Shown here: piece after piece, positions 46,313 to 58,014 of the stretch
Layout: every line of letters starts with the position of its first letter
How positions within the stretch are numbered: position 1 is the stretch's first letter
Assembly: GCF_001875665.1 (NCBI RefSeq)
Contig: NZ_MLAL01000016.1
Span: 1-64,000 of the forward strand
Source: Corynebacterium sp. NML130628
GTDB lineage: Bacteria > Actinomycetota > Actinomycetes > Mycobacteriales > Mycobacteriaceae
DNA length: 64,000 nt
Reading direction: 5' to 3'
Notes under the pieces: generated by a model
What the model was told of the DNA's origin: nothing
What the model saw: only the letters and a program-made list of their open reading frames with translations
Databases searched by the model: none
Program-made: the position numbers and the translations under genes

Positions 46313-48250
46313 GTGGTCGAATCGCCTCAAGCACCAAAGACACGTCGAAGTGTGCTGCATCAGCGTTCCCAATGGGCAGTAATTCTGTTCCTTGTCATCA
46401 GCGTCTTCCTGGTCGGCAGGCTGTTTCTTGTGCAGGTGGTGTGGGGGCCACAGCTGCGGGAACAAGCACAGTCCCAGCGCGCCCGGATTTACACAGACCC
46501 TGCACGGCGGGGTGAGATTGTGGACCGCGAAGGCAATCATCTGGCGTACACAATGCAGGCGCGATCGCTGACCGTGTCGCCGGTGACGCTCCGCAAGGAG
46601 CTCACTGAGCAAGTGTTGCTCGCCGAGAACGTCCGAGACCTTGACGACGACGCGACGCGCGCAATGGTTGACGCCCGCGTCGAAGACATCCTGCGCACGA
46701 TGGCTAACGAGATCCCCGTCATGATTGGCGAGGCGATGGGCGAAGAGGACGTTGAGAAGCGAGATGCTGATGACATGCGCAGCGTGGGCAAGGTCGATGC
46801 GCGAGATATCCTTGAGAAGTTGCACGCGGATACGAACTACGAAGTGCTTGTTCGAAATGTTGACCCGGATGTGGCGTCGAAAATCGCCGCCGAATTCCAC
46901 GGTGTGGCCTCTGACCATCAGGACATTCGTCAGTACCCAAATGGTGCGATTGCTGAAAACATCCTTGGCAAAGTCTCGATGGACGGGCAAGGGCAATTTG
47001 GGCTTGAAGCGTCGAGCGACGCAGTACTGACCGGCATCAATGGGCGTAAAACGGAGGATGTGTCGAACGACGGCCAGTCCATCCCAGGCACGTTACGCGA
47101 TGTGGTACCTGCGGTTGATGGCGCGAAGATCACCTTGACGATCGACCTCGACCTGCAGTCGTTTGTCCAGCAGACTTTGGAGAATGCGAAGCGGAATTCG
47201 CTGGCCAAAGACGCTGAGGCGGTGGTGCTCGATGCGCGTAGCGGTGAGGTCCTCGCGATGGCGAATACTTCGACCATTGACCCCAACGGGGACATCGAGC
47301 GACAGCTGCGAGAGGGCAAAGACTTCAGTAACAACGCGATTTCACACCCGTTTGAGCCTGGCTCCGTTGCGAAGATTATCGCGGCCACCGCAGCAATCGA
47401 AGAAAAAGTGACTACGCCGGACGAAGTGCACCAGGTACCTGGTTCCATCGACATGGCTGGCATTACTGTCCGCGATGCGTGGGAGCATGGCGTGATGCCG
47501 TACACCACGGCGGGTATCTTCGGAAAGTCCTCGAACGTCGGTACCCTCCAAATTGCGCAAAAGCTTGGGGAGGAACGCTACTGGGATTACCTGCAGCGCT
47601 TCGGAATCGGAAACACAACCGGCATTGAGCTGCCCAACGAATCCGCCGGTCTCCTGCCTGTGCTGGAGCAGTGGTCCGGAGGAACGTTCGCGAACCTCCC
47701 AATCGGGCAAGGTATGAGCTGGACGGCACTCCAGATGGCGAGCGTCTACCAAACCCTCGCTAACGGTGGTGAGCGGATCACGCCGCGCATCATTCGTAGC
47801 ATCGAAAGCGCCGAAGGCACGTCCCTGGAGCAGCCCGCACCGGAGCGGCACCGTGTGGTCTCGGAGGCGACAGCCCGCACCGTTGTGGATATGTTCCGCT
47901 CCACCTTCCAGAACGACCCGGCCGGAATCAACAGTGGCACTGCGCAGAACAGCCAATTGCCTGGGTACCAGTTGTCCGGTAAGACAGGCACCGCGCAGAA
48001 GGTCAACCCGGATACGGGCGCATACTCGCAGAACCAATTCTGGATCACATTTGCAGGTATCGCGCCGGCGGATGACCCGCGTTTTGTCGTCGCTGTGATG
48101 CTTGACGAACCGCAGCGGGGTCCGAAAGAGGGCGGCGCGGGTGGCCAGTCGGCGGGGCCGGTGTTTACAGAGATTGCGAGCTGGTTGATTAACAGGGAGA
48201 ATCTGCCACCAAGCCCGGAAGCAGACCAGTATGTTTTGCAAGCCCAGTAG
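46313..48250 (+). CDS. ftsI: Septal peptidoglycan transpeptidase FtsI (PBP3/PbpB)
   Basis: 645 aa. Short cytosolic N-terminus, one helix (about 22-43), the pedestal domain (RRGEIVDREGNHLAYT), then the transpeptidase domain with SVAK (nucleophile near Ser351), SSN and KTGTAQ. Crosslinks septal wall together with FtsW. The GTG start has AGGG close by. An acidic insertion around residues 120-160 (MGEEDVEKRDADD) is long but plausible for this group. Confidence 0.95.
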   Translation: MVESPQAPKTRRSVLHQRSQWAVILFLVISVFLVGRLFLVQVVWGPQLREQAQSQRARIYTDPARRGEIVDREGNHLAYTMQARSLTVSPVTLRKELTEQVLLAENVRDLDDDATRAMVDARVEDILRTMANEIPVMIGEAMGEEDVEKRDADDMRSVGKVDARDILEKLHADTNYEVLVRNVDPDVASKIAAEFHGVASDHQDIRQYPNGAIAENILGKVSMDGQGQFGLEASSDAVLTGINGRKTEDVSNDGQSIPGTLRDVVPAVDGAKITLTIDLDLQSFVQQTLENAKRNSLAKDAEAVVLDARSGEVLAMANTSTIDPNGDIERQLREGKDFSNNAISHPFEPGSVAKIIAATAAIEEKVTTPDEVHQVPGSIDMAGITVRDAWEHGVMPYTTAGIFGKSSNVGTLQIAQKLGEERYWDYLQRFGIGNTTGIELPNESAGLLPVLEQWSGGTFANLPIGQGMSWTALQMASVYQTLANGGERITPRIIRSIESAEGTSLEQPAPERHRVVSEATARTVVDMFRSTFQNDPAGINSGTAQNSQLPGYQLSGKTGTAQKVNPDTGAYSQNQFWITFAGIAPADDPRFVVAVMLDEPQRGPKEGGAGGQSAGPVFTEIASWLINRENLPPSPEADQYVLQAQ

Positions 48251-48262
48251 GGAAGTTTCAGA

Positions 48263-49789
48263 ATGAATGACATGATGCAGACAACACCGAACGCGCCAAC
48301 GCTGGAAGCGCTCACAGCGCTGTCTGGCGGGACGCTGCACAACGCTCCGGCAGAGCCGCTGACCATTGAAGAAGTTGCACTTGACTCGTCGAAGATCGCG
48401 CCGGGGGGACTGTTCGCAGCCTTGCCAGGCACTCGCGTGCATGGAGCAACCTTTGCCAAGCAGTGTCCGGCCGGTGCGATTTTTACAGATCGTGCGGGTG
48501 CAGAGATTCTTGAGTCACAAGGCGAGCAACGGCCCGTGTTGGTTGTTGAAGATGTACGCGCGGTGCTTGGTGATGTCTCTGCGGAGGTCTATGGGCATCC
48601 TTCTGAGCAGATGACGCTACTGGGAGTCACCGGCACGTCCGGGAAGACCACTGTGACGTACATGCTGGAAAAGGGCCTTGAGGCAGCAGGCGCGAAGGTT
48701 GGGCTGATCGGCACGACTGGTACAAAGATTCTCGGGGAGCCCGTTCCCACGTCTTTGACCACTCCGGAAGCGCCGACGCTTCAGGCGCTGTTTCGTCGGA
48801 TGCTCGAGGCTGGGGTGACGCATGTGGTGATGGAGGTTTCCTCCCACGCGCTGATGCTTGGTCGCGTGAGCGGCACGTCTTTCGATGTTGCTGGGTTCAC
48901 GAATTTAAGCCAGGACCACCTTGATTTCCACCACTCGATGGAGGAGTACTTCGAGGCGAAGGCTCTCTTCTTCGACCCAAGTTCTCGTAGTGCTGCGAAG
49001 CGTGCAGTGGTGTGCGTTGATGATGCGTGGGGTGAGCGCATGGCGGAGCGTGCGCACGAGCCGGTTCGAGTAGGCACTCAAGGGCAGCAGGGGCTCGATG
49101 TCAGCGCGAAGCAGCTGTCGGTAGACAAGACCGGTGCGCAGGAGATTTCCTTATCGACGCCCTCTTCGACCCACACGCTGCGTTTGCAGATGCCGGGTGC
49201 GTTTAACGTCGCAAACGCAGCATTGGCTACGGCGATGGCCTACACAGCCGGAGTAGATGTGGATGCTTTTATTGGGGGTCTTGCGCAGGCGCAGGTTCCG
49301 GGGCGCATGGAGCGTATCGACTGCGGGCAGCCGTTTGTGGCTGTCGTGGATTATGCACATAAGCCAGCGGCGATCGCTGCAGTGCTGGATACGCTACGCG
49401 AGCAGGTGACCGGTAGGGTTGGCGTGGCTGTTGGCGCTGGTGGAGACAGGGATACGTCGAAACGCGTCATCATGGGCCGTGAATCTGCGCAGCGTGCGGA
49501 CTTTGTGGTGGTGACCGATGACAACCCTCGTACAGAAGAGCCGGCTGCTATTCGTGCGGAGGTACTGCGTGGTGCGCGAGAGTTTACAGACGCACCGCAT
49601 CACCCGGAGATCCGTGAAATCGGGGACCGCGCTGCCGCGATTGACGCGCTGGTGCAGTGGGCCCAACCAGGCGATGCGATCATCGTTGTAGGCAAGGGGC
49701 ACGAGGTCGGCCAGATTGTTGGTTCCACTACGCATCATTTCGATGACCGGGAAGAGATGCGACGTGCCCTAGAGACCTTCGCGAGGTAG
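48263..49789 (+). CDS. murE: UDP-MurNAc-tripeptide synthetase (meso-DAP adding)
   Basis: 508 aa Mur ligase. P-loop GVTGTSGKTTVTYML; MEVSSHALMLGRV; and DDNPRTEEP, whose DNPR signature marks meso-diaminopimelate as substrate, as expected for this wall type. Starts 12 nt after ftsI. Forms the stem tripeptide on UDP-MurNAc in the cytosol. Confidence 0.95.
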   Translation: MNDMMQTTPNAPTLEALTALSGGTLHNAPAEPLTIEEVALDSSKIAPGGLFAALPGTRVHGATFAKQCPAGAIFTDRAGAEILESQGEQRPVLVVEDVRAVLGDVSAEVYGHPSEQMTLLGVTGTSGKTTVTYMLEKGLEAAGAKVGLIGTTGTKILGEPVPTSLTTPEAPTLQALFRRMLEAGVTHVVMEVSSHALMLGRVSGTSFDVAGFTNLSQDHLDFHHSMEEYFEAKALFFDPSSRSAAKRAVVCVDDAWGERMAERAHEPVRVGTQGQQGLDVSAKQLSVDKTGAQEISLSTPSSTHTLRLQMPGAFNVANAALATAMAYTAGVDVDAFIGGLAQAQVPGRMERIDCGQPFVAVVDYAHKPAAIAAVLDTLREQVTGRVGVAVGAGGDRDTSKRVIMGRESAQRADFVVVTDDNPRTEEPAAIRAEVLRGAREFTDAPHHPEIREIGDRAAAIDALVQWAQPGDAIIVVGKGHEVGQIVGSTTHHFDDREEMRRALETFAR

Positions 49790-49798
49790 TAGAAGAAA

Positions 49799-51334
49799 AT
49801 GATTGAGTGTTCGTTGGGCGAGATCGCCGAGATCGTTGGAGGAAAGCTGTCGAAAGAGGCGGACTCCGACGCAAAAGTGACAGGCGGTGTCGAGTTCGAC
49901 TCCCGAAAGGTGTCTGCAGGGGATCTCTTCCTCGCGCTGAAGGGTGCGCGGGTAGATGGGCACGACTTCGTCGACACTGCCCTGGAGCGAGGTGCTGTTG
50001 CGGGGTTGACCACGCGCGAAGTAGGTGCTCCCGCGGTGATCGTTCCATGCGCCGAGGTTCAACCGGATGACAACTCTGATTTGGCCGCGAGCGACCCTAC
50101 AGGTAGCGCGCTCGGTGTGGTTGCCGGGCTTTCGAAGCTTGCGGCGCGCGTAGCACGTCGCCTGGTCCAGGAGCAAGGTCTTAGGATTGTGGGCGTCACC
50201 GGCTCGGCGGGGAAGACCTCGACGAAGGACCTGATCGCCGCGGTACTGCGTCAGGCAGGCGAGACTGTTGCACCTCCGGGATCCTTTAACAACGAGATTG
50301 GGCACCCGTACACGGTGCTGCGTTGCACCACGGAGACAGCGTTTTTGGTCGCCGAGATGTCGGCGCGCGGCATTGGACACATCGCGCATCTGGCAACGAT
50401 TGCTCCGCCATCGACGGGCGTAGTACTCAACGTTGGTTCTGCACACCTTGGGGAGTTCGGCTCACGCGAGGCCATTGCGCAAGCGAAAGGTGAGTTGGTG
50501 GAAGCGCTCCCGGATGCTGCGCACGGTGGCATCGCGGTGCTGAACGCCGATGACCCATACGTCGCGGCAATGCGTTCCCGGACCACCGCGAAGGTATGGG
50601 TGTTTTCTGCGGCGGGCTCGCCGGAGGCGGACTTCTACGCAACCGACGTCACCCTGGATGAGGTAGCACGAGCGTCGTTTGTGCTGCACACTCCCGATGG
50701 CGATGCACACCGGGTGCACCTCGGTGTGCACGGCGCTCACCAGGTCGGCAACGCGCTCGCTGCGGCGGCAGTCGGGTTCGGCGCAGGTATGCAGCCCGAG
50801 ACGATTGCAGCTGCATTGAGCAATGCCAGGACCGTGTCGGTGAACCGGATGCATGTGCGCACCCGCGAGGACGGGATGACAGTTATTGATGATGCGTACA
50901 ACGCGAATCCCGAATCGATGCGTGCCGGTATTGCTGCGCTGGCGTCCACGGCGGCGGCTCGTCCGGGGACACGCTCGATCGCGGTACTTGGTGAGATGGG
51001 GGAGCTCGGCGAGGAATCCTCGGCGGCACACGCAGAGCTCGCCGTGGAGCTAGCGAATCACGACATCACTGATCTGGTCGCAGTGGGCAACAGCGACGCG
51101 ATGGAGGCGCTTGCGCGAGCTGCAAGCGAGCAGGGCGTCGCTACGCAGCGTGTTGCCGACGCCGTGGATGCAGGCGACCTTGTTCAAGCAATGCTCGAGG
51201 AGTCCTCGGGCCCCGCTGTGGTGCTGGTCAAGGCGTCGAATGCCCAAAAGTTGTGGGTGGTGGCTGAACGTTTATTGTGTGCCCGTACGCTTGACAGTCA
51301 AAGTAAGTCAACGAAAGAGAATGAAGCAAGGTAG
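49799..51334 (+). CDS. murF: UDP-MurNAc-pentapeptide synthetase (D-Ala-D-Ala adding)
   Basis: 511 aa. GVTGSAGKTSTKDLIAAVL is the P-loop; SFNNEIGHPYTVLR, AEMSARGIGHIAHL and DDAYNANPESMRAGI are MurF motifs. Completes the UDP-MurNAc-pentapeptide. Starts 9 nt after murE, with GAAGAAAA upstream and no strong ribosome site. Confidence 0.95.
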   Translation: MIECSLGEIAEIVGGKLSKEADSDAKVTGGVEFDSRKVSAGDLFLALKGARVDGHDFVDTALERGAVAGLTTREVGAPAVIVPCAEVQPDDNSDLAASDPTGSALGVVAGLSKLAARVARRLVQEQGLRIVGVTGSAGKTSTKDLIAAVLRQAGETVAPPGSFNNEIGHPYTVLRCTTETAFLVAEMSARGIGHIAHLATIAPPSTGVVLNVGSAHLGEFGSREAIAQAKGELVEALPDAAHGGIAVLNADDPYVAAMRSRTTAKVWVFSAAGSPEADFYATDVTLDEVARASFVLHTPDGDAHRVHLGVHGAHQVGNALAAAAVGFGAGMQPETIAAALSNARTVSVNRMHVRTREDGMTVIDDAYNANPESMRAGIAALASTAAARPGTRSIAVLGEMGELGEESSAAHAELAVELANHDITDLVAVGNSDAMEALARAASEQGVATQRVADAVDAGDLVQAMLEESSGPAVVLVKASNAQKLWVVAERLLCARTLDSQSKSTKENEAR

Positions 51335-51343
51335 CAGTCTCAC

Positions 51344-52453
51344 ATGATTCAAGTAATTGTCGCAGGAGTGATCAGCTTCCTCGTTTCCATTTTTGTTACC
51401 CCTTTGTTGATCCGGTATTTTCACCGTCGCGAGATAGGTCAGGAAATCCGTGAGGATGGACCGCAGTCGCACGCGCGGAAGCGTGGTACCCCGACGATGG
51501 GAGGCATCGCGATCCTGCTCGCTATCACGCTGGGCTACCTCGCAAGCTCGATTGTGGCGTTGGCCACCAATCACGCGGCGTTTACCGCGAGTGGCGTTAT
51601 CGTACTGGGCTTGACGCTGTCGCTTGGTCTCGTCGGGCTTGCCGACGACGGCATCAAACTTTTCATGAAGCGCAATCTTGGACTCAACAAGACCGCGAAA
51701 CTTGTTTCCCAGTTCGCAATCGCCATCGTCTTTGGCCTGCTGATTACGCGTTTCCCCGACGAAAACGGGTTGACGCCGGGCTCCACTCTGCTGAGCTTTG
51801 TCCGCGATATCGAAACGATTGATATCGCTGTCGGTGGCGGTGTCCTCGGCGCGATTCTCTTCCTGATCTTTATCTATATTTTGCTGGCTGCCTGGTCAAA
51901 CGCGGTCAACCTCACCGACGGGCTTGATGGACTGGCTGCGGGTACAACCGCGCTGGTGATGGCGGCTTACACGATGATCACATTCTGGCAGTTCCGGAAC
52001 TCGTGTGAAGCCGCACTTGCTGCGGGTTGCTACAGCGTCCGCGACGCGCTCGACTTGGCGGTGCTCGCTGCAGCAGGCTTCGGTGCTTGCGTTGGCTTCT
52101 TGTGGTGGAATGCATCACCAGCCAAGATCTTCATGGGGGATACAGGCTCGCTGGCGCTCGGTGGCCTTGTGGCAGGCCTGTCGGTTGCTTCTAAGACTGA
52201 GCTTTTGATGATCATCATCGGCGCGCTGTTCGTACTCGAAGCGGCCTCGGTGGTCATCCAGGTGGCCTCGTTCAAATCCACCGGCAAGCGTGTATTTCGT
52301 ATGGCGCCGTTCCACCACCACTTTGAGCAAGGCGGCTGGGCAGAGACCACCGTGGTTGTGCGTTTCTGGCTTATTGCTGCGATGGCGGTCGCACTCGGCA
52401 CCGCTATTTTCTACGGTGAGTGGCTCACACAGAACGGAGTGACACTGTCATGA
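51344..52453 (+). CDS. mraY: Phospho-MurNAc-pentapeptide translocase
   Basis: 369 aa, ten membrane helices. Transfers phospho-MurNAc-pentapeptide to undecaprenyl phosphate, making lipid I. Motifs: KRGTPTMGG, the Asp-rich [37 protein letters not shown] and MAPFHHHFE. Starts 9 nt after murF; its TGA overlaps the murD ATG (ATGA). Confidence 0.95.
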   Translation: MIQVIVAGVISFLVSIFVTPLLIRYFHRREIGQEIREDGPQSHARKRGTPTMGGIAILLAITLGYLASSIVALATNHAAFTASGVIVLGLTLSLGLVGLADDGIKLFMKRNLGLNKTAKLVSQFAIAIVFGLLITRFPDENGLTPGSTLLSFVRDIETIDIAVGGGVLGAILFLIFIYILLAAWSNAVNLTDGLDGLAAGTTALVMAAYTMITFWQFRNSCEAALAAGCYSVRDALDLAVLAAAGFGACVGFLWWNASPAKIFMGDTGSLALGGLVAGLSVASKTELLMIIIGALFVLEAASVVIQVASFKSTGKRVFRMAPFHHHFEQGGWAETTVVVRFWLIAAMAVALGTAIFYGEWLTQNGVTLS

Positions 52454-53865
52454 TTGACTCGAGCGTGATTCCCGGCGAGATTTCCAAAGGCGTGTTGTTA
52501 GCAGGCGCGGGTGTCTCGGGCCGAGGCGTGCTTGCCATGTTGGCTCAGATTGGTGTTGAGTGCATTGTCGCGGACGACAGTGACGCCAACCGTGAGTTCG
52601 CTGAGAGCACATGGGGCGTGACGGCCATCGATACGCAGCAGGCTCATGAGTACTTCGACAAGGTCGGGGTAGTGGTGACGTCTCCAGGGTGGAGACCAGA
52701 CACACCATTGCTTATTGACGCCACCAAAGCACAGCTTGACGTCATTGGCGATGTAGAGCTGTGCTACCGGCTCGACCGCGCGGGAGTGTTCGGGCAACCG
52801 CGCGAGTGGCTGGTGGTGACGGGGACAAACGGGAAGACGACGACAACCGGCATGCTGGCAGCCATGATGCAGGCTGCATCCGCGCGCACGGGCAAGCGTG
52901 CGTTGGCGTGTGGAAACATCGGAACAGCGGTGGCGGACGCTGTATCGGATACTGACCGTGTTGACGTGTTGGTGGCCGAGCTGTCGAGCTTCCAGCTGCA
53001 TTGGTCGAGCCAGCTGGTGCCGGATGCGGCAGTGTTGCTGAACCTCGCCGACGACCATATCGACTGGCACGGCTCGTTCCAGGCCTACGCGGACGCGAAA
53101 GCGAAGGTACTTCACGCGCCGGATGCCGTAGTTGGTATTGACGATGAACACGTCCGGACGCTCGTTACGCAGCGTGCCGACAAGAAGTTCTTCGGCTTTA
53201 CATTGGGCGAACCCCGCGAGGGCGAAGTCGGCGTCATTAATGGCACACTCGTTGCACGGCGTGACGGGGCGCTGCTCGAGCTGGCTGCCACAGACGGTAT
53301 TGAGCCTGCTGGTGCCGCCGGAGTACTGGATGCGGGTGCTGCAGCGTCGGTCGCGTTGTTGCGTGGCGTGACGCCCGAAGAGATTCGAGAAGCACTTGCG
53401 CACTTCCACGTTGCGGGCCATCGCGGTGCTGTGGTGCATGGAGCGAACGGTGTGCGGTGGATCGATAATTCGAAGGCGACGAACCCACACGCGGCTGATT
53501 CGGCGTTAACAGGCGCAGGCACAGTCGTGTGGGTGGCTGGTGGTCAGCTGAAAGGCGCTGCGATTGACGAGGTCGTCGAAAAGCATGTGGGACACATGCG
53601 TGCCGTTGCACTGCTCGGCGTCGACCGCATGGAGATTTATGACGCCGTGAAACGTTTGGCGCCGGAGCTTCCAATCTTTGTGACTGATTCCACGGACCCG
53701 GACGCGGCGATGGACGCTGTGGTCCGCTTTGCCGGTGAGCAGGCAAAGCCTGGCGATAGTGTGGTGCTGGCGCCTGCAGCGGCGAGCCTCGATATGTATC
53801 CGGGGATGTCCGCGCGCGGGGATGCGTTTCGTGCAGCCGCCGAGCGACACTTTTCACTACAGTAA
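52450..53865 (+). CDS. murD: UDP-MurNAc-L-alanine:D-glutamate ligase
   Basis: 471 aa from the ATG at 52450, which overlaps the mraY stop. Dinucleotide-like N-terminus ([16 protein letters not shown]), P-loop [38 protein letters not shown] and the C-terminal [17 protein letters not shown]. Adds D-Glu to the stem peptide. A GTG 30 bases upstream was not used because the ATGA overlap is typical of the cluster. Confidence 0.95.
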   Translation: MIDSSVIPGEISKGVLLAGAGVSGRGVLAMLAQIGVECIVADDSDANREFAESTWGVTAIDTQQAHEYFDKVGVVVTSPGWRPDTPLLIDATKAQLDVIGDVELCYRLDRAGVFGQPREWLVVTGTNGKTTTTGMLAAMMQAASARTGKRALACGNIGTAVADAVSDTDRVDVLVAELSSFQLHWSSQLVPDAAVLLNLADDHIDWHGSFQAYADAKAKVLHAPDAVVGIDDEHVRTLVTQRADKKFFGFTLGEPREGEVGVINGTLVARRDGALLELAATDGIEPAGAAGVLDAGAAASVALLRGVTPEEIREALAHFHVAGHRGAVVHGANGVRWIDNSKATNPHAADSALTGAGTVVWVAGGQLKGAAIDEVVEKHVGHMRAVALLGVDRMEIYDAVKRLAPELPIFVTDSTDPDAAMDAVVRFAGEQAKPGDSVVLAPAAASLDMYPGMSARGDAFRAAAERHFSLQ

Positions 53866-53908
53866 CTTGAGACACAGTAGCGTTCGTAGCGAAGGGTAAA
53901 GAGGTGCC

Positions 53909-55405
53909 ATGAAGCGAAATCGTCGACAGCAGCAGCCGGCGCGCGCGCCGAAAACCGGCACCCGTGACGTGCCCCAAAGTGCACTAGGTCGAGCACACAC
54001 GTCGTTTATTGCGGCGCTCGAACAGCGCCCCCTTATCGACTACACGGTGATTCGGACCGTGGTATTGGTGCTCGCTGCGCTCGGCGTCGTTATGGTGATG
54101 AGCTCCTCGATGGCCTCATCGTTCGCTGCTTCGAGCAGCGTGTGGTCCACCGCACTTCGCCAGTCCATGATGGTGCTGGCGGGCCTCGTGCTGTTTTGGG
54201 TGTCGCTGATGATTCCGCCCGAACGCATCCGCAAGTTCGCAACGCCACTGTTTTTATTCGCAGTGCTCCTGTTGGTACTGGTGCTGTTTATTGGTACCGG
54301 ACGTGAGGAAGTCGGCTCGCAGTCGTGGCTCATGCTCGGATCATTGACGATGCAGCCATCAGAGTTCGCACGCGTTGCCATCGCGATTTGGGGAGCATCG
54401 TTGCTCTCGAAGAAGCAACCACCTGCGGGCGCGCCTACGTGGCAGTCACCAACCGTCCAGTTCCTGCTTGGTTCGGGCGTATGCATCCTGCTCATCGCGA
54501 AGCAGGGCGATGCTGGCATGACGATGTCGTTTGCGGCCATCGTCATTTTCGTGCTGTGGTTTGCGGGCTTCCCGCTGAAAGCGATTGGCGTCCTCTGCGC
54601 AATCAGTGGCGCTGCAGTTATAGCACTGTTTCTGCTCGGCGGCTTCCGCTCACAGCGCTTCCACGTCTACTTCGAAGCACTGTTTGGAAACTTCAGCGAT
54701 ACACGTGGCGCGGCGTTCCAGTCCCATCAAGGCTTTCTTTCTCTGGCTGACGGCTCCATTTTCGGAGTCGGCCTTGGACAGTCCCGCGCAAAGTGGTTCT
54801 ACCTGCCAGAGGCGCGAAACGACTTCATATTTGCCGTCATCGGCGAGGAGCTCGGTATGTGGGGCGGCGCGATGGTCATCGCCCTGTTCGCGGCCCTTGG
54901 TTATTTCGGTCTGCGGACTGCACAGCGAGCGCAGACGACGTTCCAGGGGCTCGCTGCAGCGTCGCTGACAGCGGGTGTGGTTTCGCAGGCGTTCATCAAC
55001 ATCGGTTATGTCGTCGGCTTGGTACCCGTCACCGGTATTCAGCTGCCGATGCTGTCCGCAGGTGGTACCTCGGCCGTAATTACGCTGTGGTCAATGGGCA
55101 TGCTGGCGTCCATTGCCAGGCATGAGCCCGATGCGGTTTCTGCCATGCAGAACTACGGGCGTCCCCGCTTCGACAGAATGCTGTTTCTCCCAGAGCCGAA
55201 GGCTGCCGCGCAGCTGCGTCGGGCCCGGACGGTACGCGCGCAGGGGCAGCCTCCCCGGGCACAGAGCTATGGGAGCTATGGGGTGCCCGTTACACACCGG
55301 GCAGCTGCAGAGAACCGCACGCACCGTCACACCCCTCGGCCTTCGAGGAACGTAACACAGCGCCGAGAACGACCGAACCAAGCAGAGCGACGCCGGTACC
55401 GTTAG
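53909..55405 (+). CDS. ftsW: Peptidoglycan polymerase FtsW (SEDS)
   Basis: 498 aa. Ten hydrophobic helices; SEDS motifs include GSLTMQPSEFARVAI, KQGDAGMTM, HQGFLSLADGSIFGVGLGQSRAKWFYLPEARNDFIFAVIGEE (catalytic Asp region split across this stretch) and TGIQLPMLSAGGTS. The Arg/Gln-rich C-terminal tail (about 405-498) is long, basic and probably disordered, perhaps for partner binding. Glycan polymerase acting with FtsI. Starts 43 nt after murD, with GAGG upstream. Confidence 0.94.
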   Translation: MKRNRRQQQPARAPKTGTRDVPQSALGRAHTSFIAALEQRPLIDYTVIRTVVLVLAALGVVMVMSSSMASSFAASSSVWSTALRQSMMVLAGLVLFWVSLMIPPERIRKFATPLFLFAVLLLVLVLFIGTGREEVGSQSWLMLGSLTMQPSEFARVAIAIWGASLLSKKQPPAGAPTWQSPTVQFLLGSGVCILLIAKQGDAGMTMSFAAIVIFVLWFAGFPLKAIGVLCAISGAAVIALFLLGGFRSQRFHVYFEALFGNFSDTRGAAFQSHQGFLSLADGSIFGVGLGQSRAKWFYLPEARNDFIFAVIGEELGMWGGAMVIALFAALGYFGLRTAQRAQTTFQGLAAASLTAGVVSQAFINIGYVVGLVPVTGIQLPMLSAGGTSAVITLWSMGMLASIARHEPDAVSAMQNYGRPRFDRMLFLPEPKAAAQLRRARTVRAQGQPPRAQSYGSYGVPVTHRAAAENRTHRHTPRPSRNVTQRRERPNQAERRRYR

Positions 55406-55438
55406 GTGGTCGTCGACAAGGAAAGGACGGGATCCCTC

Positions 55439-56518
55439 ATGGACAACACCCAGCACACTGTCGTGCTCGCAGGCGGTGGTACCGCCGGACATATTGAGCC
55501 GGCACTCGCAGTAGGGGAAGTGCTTCGCGAGCAGCACGGCGCAAACGTGATCGCGCTCGGCACCGAGCGCGGCCTGGAAACCACAATCGTGCCTGCGCGT
55601 GGGTTTGAGCTTGCGCTGATTGACCCCGTCCCGATCCCGCGCAAGAAACCATGGAAGCTGCTCGGCGTACCGTTGAAACTTGCGCGCTCCGTGCAGCAGA
55701 CACGGAAAGTGATGAAGGACGCGAAAGCCGAGGCCGTGTTCGGCACCGGTGGATACGTGTCAGCATCCGCGTATCTCGCGGCGGCGTCATTGCGGATTCC
55801 TTTCTTCGTCCTGGAGACCAACGCATTGGCGGGGATGGCGAACAAGCTTGGCGTCAAGCTCGGTGGCGTAGGGCTCAATGCCGTGGCGAACTCGGGGATG
55901 CCGGGTGATGTCGTGGGGATTCCGGTTCGGCCTGGGGTGGGCGTCGATAAGGACGGTGCAAAAGCACAGCGCGGATACAAGATGTGGAACCTCGACCCCG
56001 AAAAACCCGTGGCCCTCATCACCGGTGGGTCGCAGGGCGCAGTGAGCATCAACCGTGCTGTTGCAGGAGCCATTGAAGATATCACCTCGCACGGCTACCA
56101 GGTGTTGCACGCGTACGGCAGAAAGAACGATGCGCCGAAACCACACGAAGGCTACACGGCGGTGCCCTACATCGATGACATGGAGGCGGCGTACGCGGTG
56201 GCGGACATGGTCGTGTGCCGTTCAGGGGCCATGACTGTCGCCGAAAACTCGGCTGCGGGTCTGCCGGCTGTCTACATCCCGCTGCCGCACGGCAACGGGG
56301 AACAGGGACTCAACTCTGCGCACCTCGTGGCCACTGGTGCCGCGTTGCGTATCGACGACGCCGAGCTCACCCCCGCCACACTCGCCCGCAGTGTGCACGA
56401 GATCTTGGGCCAGCCCGCACAATCACAGCGCATGCGCGAGGCCCTTGAGCATTCTGGTGCGGGTAGTGTGGCAGAAGATCTCGCCGCACAGATCATTGCG
56501 ACTATCACGAAGGAGTAA
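55439..56518 (+). CDS. murG: GlcNAc transferase MurG
   Basis: 359 aa from the ATG at 55439 ([24 protein letters not shown]). GGGTAGH binds the lipid I diphosphate; [28 protein letters not shown] and [30 protein letters not shown] form the UDP-GlcNAc site. Makes lipid II at the inner membrane face. An in-frame GTG 33 bases upstream is possible but adds residues before the Rossmann strand. Confidence 0.95.
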   Translation: MDNTQHTVVLAGGGTAGHIEPALAVGEVLREQHGANVIALGTERGLETTIVPARGFELALIDPVPIPRKKPWKLLGVPLKLARSVQQTRKVMKDAKAEAVFGTGGYVSASAYLAAASLRIPFFVLETNALAGMANKLGVKLGGVGLNAVANSGMPGDVVGIPVRPGVGVDKDGAKAQRGYKMWNLDPEKPVALITGGSQGAVSINRAVAGAIEDITSHGYQVLHAYGRKNDAPKPHEGYTAVPYIDDMEAAYAVADMVVCRSGAMTVAENSAAGLPAVYIPLPHGNGEQGLNSAHLVATGAALRIDDAELTPATLARSVHEILGQPAQSQRMREALEHSGAGSVAEDLAAQIIATITKE

Positions 56519-56525
56519 CCCCGTC

Positions 56526-58013
56526 ATGTCTTCCGAACACCCCACCGCGCCTGGTTCTGTGGACCTCTCCCGCGTACATCTGGTCGGCATTGGTGGCGCT
56601 GGCATGAGCGGCGTTGCCCATATTTTGCTCGACCGAGGGGCAGTAGTGACTGGGTCCGACGTGAAGGACTCCCGCCCGGTCCGTGCGCTGCGTTCGCAGG
56701 GCGCTCACGTCGCAGTGGGGCACGACGCCGCCAACCTTGAGTTGACTGGCCAGCTGCCGACCGTCGTGGTGACCAGCTTCGCCGCGATCCCGCAGGACAA
56801 CCCGGAACTTGTTCGCGCGAAGACGGAGGGCATTCCTGTGATTCGCCGCTCTGACCTACTCGGCGAGCTCATGGAGGGCTATACCCAGCTGCTGCTGGCA
56901 GGCACTCACGGCAAGACATCGACTACGTCGATGACCGTGGTTGCGTTACAGACTGCGGGTGAGGACCCGTCGTTTGCGATCGGCGGCCAGCTGAATAAGG
57001 CTGGCACCAACGCGCACCACGGGGCCGGCGACATCTTCGTGGCTGAGGCCGATGAGTCCGATGCGTCGTTGCTGCGGTACAAGCCGAACATTGCCGTGAT
57101 CACCAATATCGAGCCCGACCACCTGGATTACTTCGGAACGCACGAAGCTTACTTCAAGGTGTTCGACGACTTCGCTGACCGCGTGCAACCAGGAGGCTTC
57201 CTCGTTGTCTGCTTAGATGACGAACACGCTGCCGCGTGCGGCGAGCGAGCCCTGCAGCGCGGCGTCAACGTCGTGGGCTACGGCACGGAGGAGGCTGCTG
57301 CGGCGCACCCGGACATCCCGGCGGGGGCCGTGGTTGTTGAAGAGTACATCGATGGCTCCTACGTCGACGTCCGCGCCCGCCTGAATACCGGCGGTGAAAC
57401 CACCGATTACACCTATCGACTTTCGATCCCTGGGCGCCACATGGTGCTCAACTCCCTGGCTGCGCTGCTCTCTTCGACGCTGGCGGGCGCAGATCCAGAG
57501 AAGATCGCTGCAGGTCTCAGTGGGTTTTCTGGGGTTCGCCGCCGCTTCGAGTTCAAAGGCGCTGTAGAGGAAGGGCCGTTTGCGGGAACCCGCGTGTACG
57601 ACGATTACGCGCACCACCCAACAGAGGTCACTGCTGTGTTGACGGCTGCACGCGAGAAGGTCGAATCTGAGGGCAAGGGTGCGCGCGTTGTTGTGTGCTT
57701 CCAGCCGCACTTGTATTCGCGGACGCAGAACTTTGCACAAGAGTTTGCCGACGCCCTCTCGCTCGCGGACGTGGTCATGGTGCTGGATATCTTCGGTGCC
57801 CGCGAAGCCCCGGTTGAAGGTGTGACCAGCAGGCTTATCACCGACAAGATGGATAGCTCTGTTCCGGCTGTGCTGGAGCCGAACTTCCTGGCGGTCCCAG
57901 TGACCTTGGCATCAATTGTTCGTCCTGGGGACGTCATCCTGACGATGGGCGCAGGGTCGGTGACAATGCTCGCAGATGAGATTCTCGCGCAACTACGACA
58001 AACGGAGGCGTAG
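56526..58013 (+). CDS. murC: UDP-MurNAc:L-alanine ligase
   Basis: 495 aa from the ATG at 56526. [21 protein letters not shown], the P-loop [38 protein letters not shown] and [11 protein letters not shown] are MurC motifs. Adds L-Ala as the first stem residue. It lies 7 nt after murG; the open frame upstream overlaps murG and was excluded. Confidence 0.95.
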   Translation: MSSEHPTAPGSVDLSRVHLVGIGGAGMSGVAHILLDRGAVVTGSDVKDSRPVRALRSQGAHVAVGHDAANLELTGQLPTVVVTSFAAIPQDNPELVRAKTEGIPVIRRSDLLGELMEGYTQLLLAGTHGKTSTTSMTVVALQTAGEDPSFAIGGQLNKAGTNAHHGAGDIFVAEADESDASLLRYKPNIAVITNIEPDHLDYFGTHEAYFKVFDDFADRVQPGGFLVVCLDDEHAAACGERALQRGVNVVGYGTEEAAAAHPDIPAGAVVVEEYIDGSYVDVRARLNTGGETTDYTYRLSIPGRHMVLNSLAALLSSTLAGADPEKIAAGLSGFSGVRRRFEFKGAVEEGPFAGTRVYDDYAHHPTEVTAVLTAAREKVESEGKGARVVVCFQPHLYSRTQNFAQEFADALSLADVVMVLDIFGAREAPVEGVTSRLITDKMDSSVPAVLEPNFLAVPVTLASIVRPGDVILTMGAGSVTMLADEILAQLRQTEA

Positions 58014-58014
58014 C